A DNA stretch of 64,000 bases from the NCBI RefSeq assembly GCF_000266885.1, contig NC_018020.1, forward strand, positions 3,844,001 to 3,908,000, written 5' to 3'. The translations under genes and the position numbers were made by a program. Shown one piece after another: positions 1 through 7,801 of this stretch. The notes below the pieces were generated by a model. It had not been told where the DNA came from, searched no databases, and worked only from the letters and a program-made list of their open reading frames with translations. The first letter of the stretch is position 1; each line of letters starts with the position of its first letter. The DNA is from Turneriella parva DSM 21527 (GTDB lineage Bacteria; Spirochaetota; Leptospiria; Turneriellales; Turneriellaceae).

Positions 1-381
1 TTCGACATTAATGGACCGCTGAAAGGTCCGCAACCCTCAAGTTTCATGGGCAGCGGGGCCGACGTTATAAAGGCCCCTATGCAGCAATACCGTGTCAAAA
101 TGCTCATCGCGATGCAACGCGACGGAGCTTTCGTGCATCGCAACGAGTTCTTGCACCCGCGCGGCTTTATGCTGCTCGATGATGCGCTCGAATTCTGCAG
201 CCTTGACATGCAAGATAAGATCAAGAGCGGGTCATATTTTCGTGCGCAGATCTACGGTTTCGACCTCGTGCGCTACCGCAACCTCTGCACGCAGAATATG
301 TATATCGCCTACCGCGTCGCGATTCAGAATGTGAACCGGGCGCTCATCGACAAAGATTTTGAATCCCTGACATATATTTGA
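1..381 (+). CDS. Hypothetical protein, 3' part (5' end outside window)
   Basis: The frame is open from base 1 to the TGA/TAA-free run ending at 381, so the gene probably starts upstream; an internal ATG at 46 would give 111 residues. The visible protein is mixed alpha/beta in character, with no signal peptide or membrane segment, and contains several aromatic residues near its end (FRAQIYGFDLVRYRN). I do not recognise a family. It lies 32 bases before the receiver-cyclase gene on the same strand and may be cotranscribed with it. The coding call rests on the open frame and codon use like its neighbours. Confidence 0.55.
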   Translation, partial: FDINGPLKGPQPSSFMGSGADVIKAPMQQYRVKMLIAMQRDGAFVHRNEFLHPRGFMLLDDALEFCSLDMQDKIKSGSYFRAQIYGFDLVRYRNLCTQNMYIAYRVAIQNVNRALIDKDFESLTYI

Positions 382-413
382 CCCGCTGAAACTGAAATCA
401 CCTCTGACGGCGA

Positions 414-1484
414 ATGGCAGCAGCCAAAGCCCGTGTTTTACTGATCGAAGACGACGAAGTTCAGGGCGAGATTCTGCGAACCCTGCTCACGCAAGAGGGC
501 TACGAAGTCGACTATTTCGCGAACGGCCAGACGAGCCTTGCTGTCATTGACGAGCGCAATTACGATCTTGCGTTTATCGACATTTACCTGCCCGACATTT
601 CAGGCCTTGATATTCTCGACCAGCTGCGGTCGCGCCCGCACTACTCGACCACCCCGATTCTCATGATGACGGCCGACGCCACCGAAGACACGTCGGTGCT
701 CGCCCTTGTGAAAGAAGCTGACGAGGTTCTGATCAAACCTCTGCGGCATGCTGAATTTCTCGTCAAGGCACGCCTGTGGCTCGAACGGCACAGTGAACGT
801 GTGCGCCTGCGCGAGGCCAACGAGCGTCTCGAGGCGCAGAGTAAAATTCTGGCGCAATACTTTTCTGACGACGTCATTCAGAAAATTCAGTCGTCGGGCT
901 CAGTGATGGAGCCGGAAATTATCGAGGCGAGCGTGATGTTTTTTGACCTGCGCAACTTCACTTCACTTTCTGAATCCCTCGACCCGAAGAATGTCGCCAA
1001 TCTGCTGAATATACTCTTTACCGATCTGATGGATCTTATTTTCTCACATGGCGGCTCAGTGAATAAGTTCATCGGCGACGCCATAATGGCGACCTTCGGC
1101 GCTCCGCTGAGCCAGGGCAACGATGCACTCAACGCCGTAAAATGCGCCATGGCGATTACAGAATCGATGGCGCTTTTCAACCAGGTGAGACCCGAATACC
1201 TTAACCACGACATCGGCTTTGGCATCGGCATCGCATCGGGGCGCGTTTTTTCGGGCACGGTCGGGTCTTTTCGCCGCCTCGAATATACGGTTCTGGGCGA
1301 CGTCGTCAATGTCGCGAGCAGACTCGAGGGCCTCAACAAGGCCGCAAAAACGCATCTGCTGATCGATGGCGCCACGCAGGCGAAAATCGCCGACCACGTG
1401 GTGAGCCGGCGTATTCGTTTTCAGCAACGCATTCGTGGCAAGTCGGTTGAAGTCGAAATTTTCGAACCGCTGCGCTTTAAATAG
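414..1484 (+). CDS. Response regulator with class III adenylate cyclase output domain
   Basis: This 356-residue cytoplasmic protein would make cAMP in response to phosphorylation. Residues 7-122 are a receiver domain with the acidic pair at D13-D14, phospho-acceptor D56 and conserved K108. A helical linker (about 120-155) leads to a class III cyclase catalytic domain (about 170-320). Metal-binding aspartates are D178 (FFDLRNFT) and D222 (FIGDAIMATFG). K218 and D296 occupy the purine-selecting positions in the pattern usual for adenylate rather than guanylate cyclases, and N299 and R303 are the transition-state residues. All catalytic residues are present, so activity is likely. The cognate histidine kinase is not in the window. 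hisD begins two bases after its stop. Confidence 0.9.
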   Translation: MAAAKARVLLIEDDEVQGEILRTLLTQEGYEVDYFANGQTSLAVIDERNYDLAFIDIYLPDISGLDILDQLRSRPHYSTTPILMMTADATEDTSVLALVKEADEVLIKPLRHAEFLVKARLWLERHSERVRLREANERLEAQSKILAQYFSDDVIQKIQSSGSVMEPEIIEASVMFFDLRNFTSLSESLDPKNVANLLNILFTDLMDLIFSHGGSVNKFIGDAIMATFGAPLSQGNDALNAVKCAMAITESMALFNQVRPEYLNHDIGFGIGIASGRVFSGTVGSFRRLEYTVLGDVVNVASRLEGLNKAAKTHLLIDGATQAKIADHVVSRRIRFQQRIRGKSVEVEIFEPLRFK

Positions 1485-1486
1485 AT

Positions 1487-2821
1487 ATGTCTGCGCTTCT
1501 CAAGACTGACCACTACGCGACACTAACAGCCGCAGAAAAGGCTGCACTTTTTTCGCACAGCGCTCTCAACCTCAATGATATTCGTTCAAACACGATAGAA
1601 CCGCTAGCGGCTGAATTTCAGCAGAACGCCTACACCGCCCTGAAGAATGCACTGCAGCGGTTCGAAGGTAATGTGCCTGAAATGCTGGTGCTGGGTGAAA
1701 GCGACATGGCAGCTGCCGCGGCACGCGTCGCGAAAACGCAGCAAGAGACGCTCGCAGCGTTTCGCCTCGCGGCTGCCAATATTGAGAACTTTCACGAGTT
1801 GCAGCGGCAGCGAAATTTTTCAGCCGATATCGCCGGCAATGAGCTGGGGGTGCGGTTTGTGCCGTTTGACCGCGTCGCGCTCTATGTGCCGGGGGGCAAA
1901 GCGCTCTACCCCTCGACGGTTCTGATGGGTGTTATACCGGCGCGCATCGCCGGGGTCAGAGACATCACAGTTATGACCCCACCCGACCCGCAAACCGGCA
2001 GGGTATCTGATATCGTGCTCGCGATGGCGCATGCGGCCGGCGCGACGCGCGTGCTGCAGGCCGGCGGTGCGCAGGCAATATTTGCTGCCGCCTACGGTGT
2101 GAGCGAGCTGGGCCTTGAAGCTGCAGATTTCATCTATGGGCCCGGCAATGTTTATGTTTCAGCCGCAAAAATTCATGTGGCGGGTGAAAACCGCTGCGGC
2201 ATCGATTCGTTTGCCGGGCCGAGCGAAGTTATTGTCATCGCCGACGATTCGGCGAATGCTCGCTACGTGGCCCACGATCTCATGGCGCAGGCCGAACACG
2301 ATGAAAACGCGCAGGCAATTCTGCTGACCACCTCAACTGAGCTCGGTACACGGGTGAGCGCCGAAATTGAACGTTCACTCGCAGCACGCAGCGATGACGA
2401 AAAGCGCAAACAAATTACACTCGATGCAATTCGGCGAAATGGCCGCGTGATTATCGTCGACTCGCTTGAAGACGCGGTGGATATCTCGAACCGTTACGCG
2501 CCCGAACACCTTGAAATACAGACTGAACGCAACGACGAAATTCTGGCGCAGATTCGCTGCGCCGGCAGCATCTTCGTCGGCGACCATGCACCGGTCGCTG
2601 CCGGCGACTACTATACCGGCACGAACCATATTCTGCCGACTGCGGGCGCCGCGCGCTATGCGTCAGGGGTGAGCGTCTACACCTTTTACCGGCGCATTAC
2701 CTGGCAGAAGGTCACCCGATCGGGGCTTGAGGCTGGCAAAGATGCGATTTCAGCTATGTCGCGCGCCGAAGGCCTTTTCGCCGAGCACGGCTATTCGGTA
2801 CTCACGCGTTTTGAAGAGTAG
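1487..2821 (+). CDS. hisD: Histidinol dehydrogenase
   Basis: Catalyses the last two steps of histidine synthesis, oxidising L-histidinol to L-histidine with NAD and zinc. The 444-residue length is normal for the family. Family signatures are clear: the VALYVPGGKALYPS nucleotide-binding stretch, FAGPSEVIVIAD, the metal-binding region around LMAQAEHDENAQ, the catalytic E340-H341 pair in APEHLEI, and GDHAPVAAGDY near the C-terminus. The gene begins two bases after the cyclase stop codon, so it is probably translated from the same mRNA. No other his gene is nearby, so the pathway is scattered in this genome. A terminator-like stem-loop inside a dispersed repeat lies about 135 bases downstream. 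Confidence 0.97.
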   Translation: MSALLKTDHYATLTAAEKAALFSHSALNLNDIRSNTIEPLAAEFQQNAYTALKNALQRFEGNVPEMLVLGESDMAAAAARVAKTQQETLAAFRLAAANIENFHELQRQRNFSADIAGNELGVRFVPFDRVALYVPGGKALYPSTVLMGVIPARIAGVRDITVMTPPDPQTGRVSDIVLAMAHAAGATRVLQAGGAQAIFAAAYGVSELGLEAADFIYGPGNVYVSAAKIHVAGENRCGIDSFAGPSEVIVIADDSANARYVAHDLMAQAEHDENAQAILLTTSTELGTRVSAEIERSLAARSDDEKRKQITLDAIRRNGRVIIVDSLEDAVDISNRYAPEHLEIQTERNDEILAQIRCAGSIFVGDHAPVAAGDYYTGTNHILPTAGAARYASGVSVYTFYRRITWQKVTRSGLEAGKDAISAMSRAEGLFAEHGYSVLTRFEE

Positions 2822-2889
2822 CAGTTTTCTAGAGTCGGAGACTGATAGCAGGCTTTCGGCAAAGAGAAATCCTGAATTCAGGGCTGCAC

Positions 2890-3038
2890 GACAGGTCGCA
2901 AAACGGCACAATTCAGTAAAAGTTCCGCGATTTTCGTAGCGAAAATCGCTTTATGAACGGGCCTCTGCCCGCTTTTCCTGGATAGCGCCGTTTTGCCGAC
3001 AGGTTAAGATTTCAATTGCGGCGACCTGCCGCGCAGCC
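2890..3038 (+). repeat. Dispersed hairpin-rich intergenic repeat, copy 1
   Basis: The element runs from a GGTCGCAAAACGG arm to a GCCGTTTTGC arm (2987-2996) and encloses two hairpins. The first is a perfect 10-bp stem (GCGATTTTCG at 2927-2936 with CGAAAATCGC at 2940-2949). The second is CGGGC/GCCCG followed by CTTTT (2958-2976). A GCGACCTGCCGCGCAGCCCC tail (about 3022-3041) abuts the pyrB stop codon. Related copies occur near 26.7-26.9 kb and, in opposite orientation, near 7.4 kb. In this copy the terminator-like stem-loop faces the same way as hisD. Confidence 0.8.
2958..2976 (+). terminator. Terminator-like stem-loop downstream of hisD
   Basis: CGGGC and GCCCG form a five-pair GC-rich stem with a CTCT loop, followed by C and a run of four T. 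It sits inside the dispersed repeat between hisD and the convergent pyrB. The T-run is short, so termination would be weak or partial. Confidence 0.4.
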
Positions 3039-3040
3039 CC

Positions 3041-3973
3041 TCAGGGCAGCTCAACCTGCAACAGCCCCAGAATCAGCGCCATGCGCACGTAAAGACCGTT
3101 ATTAGCCTGTTCAAAATAGACCGCTGACCGGTGTGAGTCGAGATCAGTTGCCACTTCACTGAGCCTGGGCAGCGGATGCATCACGATTATATCTTCGCGG
3201 CAGCGGCCAATGAGCTCGCGGTCGACGATGTACGCATCTTTGAAGCGTTCGTATTCGCGGTGGTCGGTAAAACGCTCTTCTTGAATGCGCGTGATGTACC
3301 CCACGTTGACGCTGCGTAACGCTTCGATATCCTCCGTTTTTTCGTAGCTGACGCCCGCCTTGTCGAGCAGGTCTGCGTACTTCTGCGGCAGCTGCAGCTC
3401 ATTCGGGGCGATAAAAACCATATGCACACCATAATGGCTGAGCAGCTGTATCAGCGAGTGGATCGTACGCCCGAACTTGATGTCGCCGACAAAGGCCACC
3501 GATGTCTTGGCGCGTTCAAGATAGCCGTGACGGTGAATCGTATAGAGGTCGAGCAGGCCCTGCGTCGGGTGTTCACCCGCACCGTCACCCGCGTTGATCA
3601 CCGGAATTTTGATGCTACGGGCAGCAAGCGACGAAGCCCCTTCAACTGAATGCCTGATAGCGCAGATGTCGCTGTAAGATTCGACCATTTTGAGCGTGTC
3701 AAAAAGCGTTTCGCCCTTCGCCAAAGACGAAAACTGCACTCCCACAGTTGAAATCACCCGGCCGCCGAGCCTGTGCATCGCAGCTTCAAACGACAGCCGG
3801 GTGCGCGTTGACGGCTCAAAAAAGAGCGTTGCGAGAATGTAATCGTCGAGCAGCTTCAGGTTCTTTTTTGACCCGAGCAGGCCTTCGAGCCGGCGCGACG
3901 TTTCAAGAATTTCGGCCAGGTCTTGCGGCGAAAACTGCTGCGCCGAAAGTATAGACTGGCCTTTCCAACTCAC
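3041..3973 (-). CDS. pyrB: Aspartate carbamoyltransferase catalytic chain
   Basis: Condenses carbamoyl phosphate and aspartate to N-carbamoyl-aspartate, the committed step of pyrimidine synthesis. The 310-residue length matches the family. The carbamoyl-phosphate loop FFEPSTRTRLSFE lies around residue 50-63, HPTQGLLDLYTI near 137, and the aspartate-domain HPLPR near 268. The ATG at 3973 has the usual N-terminal spacing to the active site. No regulatory pyrI chain and no other pyr gene adjoins it, so it probably works as an unregulated trimer or with a distant partner. It is transcribed convergently with hisD and divergently from the lipoprotein gene at 4066. Confidence 0.97.
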   Translation of the reverse strand: MSWKGQSILSAQQFSPQDLAEILETSRRLEGLLGSKKNLKLLDDYILATLFFEPSTRTRLSFEAAMHRLGGRVISTVGVQFSSLAKGETLFDTLKMVESYSDICAIRHSVEGASSLAARSIKIPVINAGDGAGEHPTQGLLDLYTIHRHGYLERAKTSVAFVGDIKFGRTIHSLIQLLSHYGVHMVFIAPNELQLPQKYADLLDKAGVSYEKTEDIEALRSVNVGYITRIQEERFTDHREYERFKDAYIVDRELIGRCREDIIVMHPLPRLSEVATDLDSHRSAVYFEQANNGLYVRMALILGLLQVELP

Positions 3974-4065
3974 GGGTTATGGCTCATGAAAATGCATCGC
4001 GACGTCAAGCCATAGCACTTTTCAGTTGCGCTTTTCGCCGCGTCTGCAACCCCAGATGCGGATTT

Positions 4066-5013
4066 ATGAAACGCCTGACGGCCACAACGTTGCTCCTTAT
4101 TTTTGCCCTCGCCTGCCGCAAAAGCCCGCATCCTTCGGGCGGCGAACTTGAAAAGCTGATCGGGTCGCCGGTTGAGAAAATACTCCTGCAGAAAAAATAC
4201 CAGCTCGATGCATCGGCTTCGCTCGAAGACATTACCCTCTATGAAACTGCGCAGAAAACGCACCTCGCGGTTCTGACCCCGGCCGATAAAGGTTACACGC
4301 TGCTGCGCCACCACGAATTCGGTTCGGCCCTGATTGAACCTAAGGTCTTCTTTATAGCAACCGGCAACAAGAAGTCGCACATTCTGCTCACGTATGGCAG
4401 CGGTAAAAAAACCATTGCGCTCTTTGATGCGACGGCGTTCATACAAACTTTTGAAGGAGATGCCTTCGATACGGCGAGCGTCAAGATGACAAAGGTCGAA
4501 GAAAAACCCAATGACGAAATTCTAAACCTCGGGCAAAACGCATACCGCTTCAACGGCATGCAGTGGCTACCGTGGCAGGCAGACGAAATCTGGCCTTTTC
4601 TCGAAGTTTTTGAAGTGGCCGGCGAACAGAGCGTGATTGAAATCTCGAACCGCGGGCAATTCGGCACGCGCGCGCTGGTCACGCTGGCTTTTCCCGAAGT
4701 GAAGGCGAGCGACCTCGCGAGCCGGCTGAGGCTCACCAAAGAAATACCGACCGTCAGCCTCTACAAACCCGGCGCGTCAGTGCACAAGAACGGCGGCGGC
4801 AATGTCGCTCTGCCCCACCCGCTGGTTGAGATTCGCAAAGACTCATGGAGCAAGAACGCGCGCATTAAGTTGCCGCTCTTCATGTCAGGCATTCGTGAAA
4901 TTACAATGCGCGCCGTCTATTCTCAGCGCGGGCAGAACCTGAACTGGCCAGCCGCAGCCGGCCCCGGCATCGTCAAAGACGGGCAGGGTTATTTCGCGGC
5001 TCAGCGAAAGTAG
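4066..5013 (+). CDS. Putative lipoprotein of unknown function
   Basis: A 315-residue exported lipoprotein. The ATG at 4066 is preferred over an upstream in-frame ATG at 3979 because it gives a clean signal peptide, MKRLTATTLLLIFALAC, with the lipidated cysteine at position 17. The mature part has no recognised domain. It has repeated short beta-like stretches and ends in a basic tail. The 93 bases between this start and the pyrB start hold the divergent promoters. It is followed by a large palindrome and then a second lipoprotein gene on the same strand. Confidence 0.75.
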   Translation: MKRLTATTLLLIFALACRKSPHPSGGELEKLIGSPVEKILLQKKYQLDASASLEDITLYETAQKTHLAVLTPADKGYTLLRHHEFGSALIEPKVFFIATGNKKSHILLTYGSGKKTIALFDATAFIQTFEGDAFDTASVKMTKVEEKPNDEILNLGQNAYRFNGMQWLPWQADEIWPFLEVFEVAGEQSVIEISNRGQFGTRALVTLAFPEVKASDLASRLRLTKEIPTVSLYKPGASVHKNGGGNVALPHPLVEIRKDSWSKNARIKLPLFMSGIREITMRAVYSQRGQNLNWPAAAGPGIVKDGQGYFAAQRK

Positions 5014-5024
5014 CGCGCCAACGC

Positions 5025-5236
5025 GTGACCAGGCGGGAACTCGCGAAGCATAACACAAAAGGCGCATTTTCTTGGCGATGCGAATTGCGATGCCGCCAAG
5101 GGCGGCAAATCAGCGCAAATTCAGGCGGCTTTGCGCCCCGCGCATAGCGAATCGCTTCGATTCGCGGAGGAATTTGCGTTGATTAGCAGTTCGCATGGGC
5201 AAGAAAATGCGCGTCAGCGAGTTCCCGCCTGATCAC
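5025..5236. repeat. Large nested inverted repeat between two lipoprotein genes
   Basis: Successive pairs of arms fold the whole stretch back on itself. The outer arms are 5025-5044 and 5217-5236 (GTGACCAGGCGGGAACTCGC type, one mismatch). Next come GCGCATTTTCTTG (5062-5074) with its complement at 5199-5211, AATCAGCGCAAATTC (5108-5122) with GAATTTGCGTTGATT (5170-5184), and a central hairpin GCGAATCG-CTT-CGATTCGC (5147-5165). No open reading frame of note lies inside. It resembles a miniature inverted-repeat element or a long structured RNA; neither can be decided from one copy. Confidence 0.75.
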
Positions 5237-5292
5237 AACGCGGTGGGCCTTATTTTTGGCCAGTTTTGGCCGGGGCAAACCGAAAATTAACT

Positions 5293-5808
5293 ATGAGGAT
5301 TTCAGGTTTTCTGGTGTTGGCAGCGCTATGCGTATCATGCGGCCATTCGCCGGGGCGCTTCGCTTTCACCGTAGCCGACCATTCGAACCTGCCGGCATTG
5401 GAACAAAAATTTTTTCAGCCACAGCGTTTTGTCACGTACAAGACTAAACCCGTTTTTGAGCGCGACGACGTGCTCTGGTATGCTTACCGCCCGTCTTCAC
5501 CCAAGACCGACCGCTACTATGGTATCTCGCTGCAAAAGAAAAGCCTCGGCTATCAAGAAGTTGATCTGCGTAACCGCATGATTGCCGAAGGCCAGGGTAT
5601 GCTGATCGATCATTACAAGAGCCTCGATGAGGGCGAATACCGGCTCAAAATTGCGTTGAATAATCAGGTTATCGACCAGATCGACTTTATTATCGTCGGT
5701 GATAGTTCAGTTGAAACCATCGACTATGAAACGAGTGAGGTTGAAGAGAGCGATACGTCGGCGCCGGTTGCAGCGGTCGCAGCCCCTTCAACCGGCGTCG
5801 GCCTCTGA
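5293..5808 (+). CDS. Putative lipoprotein of unknown function
   Basis: A 171-residue exported lipoprotein. The ATG at 5293 gives the signal peptide MRISGFLVLAALCVSC with the lipidated cysteine at residue 16; upstream in-frame start codons would extend it without purpose. The mature domain (about 17-140) is beta-rich with many aromatics (FERDDVLWYAYRP, KSLGYQEVDLRN), followed by an acidic stretch and an Ala/Pro-rich C-terminal tail. I recognise no family. It converges on the caspase-like gene, with one base between the two stop codons. Confidence 0.75.
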   Translation: MRISGFLVLAALCVSCGHSPGRFAFTVADHSNLPALEQKFFQPQRFVTYKTKPVFERDDVLWYAYRPSSPKTDRYYGISLQKKSLGYQEVDLRNRMIAEGQGMLIDHYKSLDEGEYRLKIALNNQVIDQIDFIIVGDSSVETIDYETSEVEESDTSAPVAAVAAPSTGVGL

Positions 5809-5809
5809 C

Positions 5810-7309
5810 CTATTTTTTGGCGACGAGCCGCTTCAATACAATGTCCAGATTGGTGATCTTGTCGGCTTCTACCGTAATTTCCTGATCGTATTGTTTGATG
5901 ACTGCGCGGGCAGAACCGCGCAGAAACACCGTGTATTTGCCAGGCTTTACTTCAGTGAACGCAAAAGACCCGTCTTTGCGGCTGGTTGAGGTAGGCTGTT
6001 TGAAGTTCGGCAAGGGTTTGATAAAGACGATGAAGCCTTCTGCCCCCTGATCGAACGTTTCGAGGTAGACTTTGCCCGCGATCGCCCCTTTACCGGCGAG
6101 CCCGCAGGTAATGGTTTCGGTAGTCGTCTGGTTGGGCTCGATACCCGTCTTCACTACCTGATCGCTGTAACCGCCGGCTTTGATCGTGACGTTGTGCACG
6201 CCGCTTGGCACTTTGCTGACAGTGATCTGTGCAGTTTTGCCCCAGGCTCCGTAGTCGACGTATTGCAGATTAAAATCGTACTCCTCATTGTCGATAAAGA
6301 CCTGAATGCCGCCCGCTAGCTGGGCCTTGGTATAGGTCGTCTTGATGACGAGCGTGCCCGTTTTTTTATTCGTGGGGTTCTGTGGCTCTTCGGGGGTAAT
6401 CGGCGGTGCAACCTCGGGCTCAGGTACCACCACCGGCACGGGCGGCAACACCGGCGCCGGCGGGGGCGGCGCCACTGCAGCGGCGACAAAGAAGAAGCCA
6501 GAAGCATCGCCGCTGATCTGCGGCACCTGTTTGTGGTTGGCCTTCTGCGCCATTTTGGTGGTTTCGTTTCGCGCCTTGAAGAAGGCCTCATAGGCGGTGA
6601 TGCTCTTATCACCATTCAGGTCTGCGTCGAGTATTGCCTTGCTGAAATAATACGTGAAGATGCCATGTTCAATCGGTTTGCCGAGTTCGATTGCGGTCTC
6701 GTTGTCGTCAGACGACGAAATCACCACCTTGTTCTGAAAGTGTACGCCTTCGAGGTCTTGCAACACAGCATAATCTTGCCCATCGGGTATCGGCACATTG
6801 CCTGCGCCGCGCGTCGCAGCGCCTTTTTTCGCTATGCCACCTGAAAAGCAGCAGTCGAGAATAATGACGGCTTTCTTGGTCTTGAGTTTGCCGAACCACT
6901 CTGAGAGCTCGTCGTCAGAGACGTGGGGCCGCTGAAACATGATGATGAAGTTGCGCATGCCATTCTTGGCTGCGGGGTCGCGCATGAACTGGCCGTGGCC
7001 TGCAAAAAAGAAGAAGACCTGATCACCGTCTTTGACCTGTTTGCCCAGCCAGTCGACAATCGCCGAACGCAGATTCTCGCGCGTCACCTGGTTGGCAAGC
7101 AGCACGCGGATATTCTGCTGCTCGAAATTACCCGTCTGTGCGATAGACTTTTTCATAACTTCTGCGTCTTTCTCGCAGAGGCCCAGCGGGCTGATCTCAG
7201 AGCCTTTATAGTTGGTACCAACAATCAGCGCAAATTTACGCGCCGCAAAAAGATTGCCAGAGGCAAACACCGAACCCAAAACAAGGCCCGCCAAGATGAA
7301 TTTTCGCAT
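5810..7309 (-). CDS. Exported caspase-like protein (peptidase C14) with EF-hand loop and C-terminal PEGA/carboxypeptidase-regulatory-like domains
   Basis: A 499-residue secreted protein; start ATG 7309 gives MRKFILAGLVLGSVFASG as signal peptide. Residues about 24-260 are a caspase-fold domain with the catalytic histidine in FFAGHG (H105) and cysteine in LDCCFSGG (C154). A canonical EF-hand calcium loop, DADLNGDKSITAYE, follows at about 228-241, suggesting calcium-dependent activation. A proline-rich linker (about 275-325) leads to two beta-sandwich domains: a PEGA-like one (about 325-405) and a carboxypeptidase-regulatory-like one (KDGSFAFTEVKPGKYTV) at the end. The substrate is unknown. The promoter lies in the repeat-rich region at 7310-7797. 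Confidence 0.85.
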   Translation of the reverse strand: MRKFILAGLVLGSVFASGNLFAARKFALIVGTNYKGSEISPLGLCEKDAEVMKKSIAQTGNFEQQNIRVLLANQVTRENLRSAIVDWLGKQVKDGDQVFFFFAGHGQFMRDPAAKNGMRNFIIMFQRPHVSDDELSEWFGKLKTKKAVIILDCCFSGGIAKKGAATRGAGNVPIPDGQDYAVLQDLEGVHFQNKVVISSSDDNETAIELGKPIEHGIFTYYFSKAILDADLNGDKSITAYEAFFKARNETTKMAQKANHKQVPQISGDASGFFFVAAAVAPPPPAPVLPPVPVVVPEPEVAPPITPEEPQNPTNKKTGTLVIKTTYTKAQLAGGIQVFIDNEEYDFNLQYVDYGAWGKTAQITVSKVPSGVHNVTIKAGGYSDQVVKTGIEPNQTTTETITCGLAGKGAIAGKVYLETFDQGAEGFIVFIKPLPNFKQPTSTSRKDGSFAFTEVKPGKYTVFLRGSARAVIKQYDQEITVEADKITNLDIVLKRLVAKK

Positions 7310-7384
7310 ATTGCTTAGACGCACGACCCGGTCGTGGCGGATAGTTTTTTTCCAATTGGGCCATGCCGCGGGCCGCCAGATTCG

Positions 7385-7515
7385 CTTCGGAATCAGGTGA
7401 GCAAAATGGTAAGATTCGGAAAAGCGGGCGAAGCCCGTTCATGGAGCAATTTTCGCAGAAAATTGCGGAACTTTTTCGAATTTTGTCATTTTGCGGCCTG
7501 CGGCGTGGCCTGAGC
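7385..7515 (-). repeat. Dispersed hairpin-rich intergenic repeat, copy 3 (inverted orientation)
   Basis: Read on the minus strand this stretch matches copies 1 and 2. It has a GCCGCAAAATGAC arm, AAAAGTTCCGCAATTTTC, a hairpin of AATTTTC/GAAAATT, then ATGAACGGGCTTCGCCCGC followed by TTTTCC. The CGGGC/GCCCG stem-loop faces the minus strand, between the SpoIIE gene (upstream) and the caspase-like gene (downstream), so it could end the SpoIIE transcript. Its right part grades into the 116-bp tandem array. Confidence 0.7.
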
Positions 7516-7801
7516 TGATGAGAACTTTTCTTGAATTCTGCCCTTATGCGACCTGAGACGCGGCCCCGTCGCAGAAAATTGCGGAACTTTTCCGAATTTT
7601 GTCATTTTGCGGCCCGTGGCGTGCCCTGAGCTGATGAGAACTTTTCTTGAATTCTGCCCTTATGCGACCTGAGACGCGGCCCCGTCGCAGAAAATTGCGG
7701 AACTTTTCCGAATTTTGTCATTTTGCGGCCCGTGGCGTGCCCTGAGCTGATGAGAACTTTTCTTGAATTCTGCCCCTATGCGACCTGAGACGCGGCCCTA
7801 C
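7454..7801. repeat. Tandem array of three 116-bp units
   Basis: The sequence starting CGCAGAAAATTGCGGAAC begins at 7454, 7570 and 7686, exactly 116 bases apart. Units 2 and 3 differ by only one or two bases; unit 1 differs at several. Each unit is itself two related halves: the AACTTTTCCGAATTTTG half and the AACTTTTCTTGAATTCTG half align over about 50 bases, so the array behaves like six ~58-bp half-units. The last unit ends at the SpoIIE stop codon (7798-7800). The near-identity of the copies points to recent expansion. Confidence 0.9.

Noticed and set aside
7454-7801. Possible CRISPR array
   Set aside because: The units are contiguous 116-base copies without unique spacers, and no cas gene is near.
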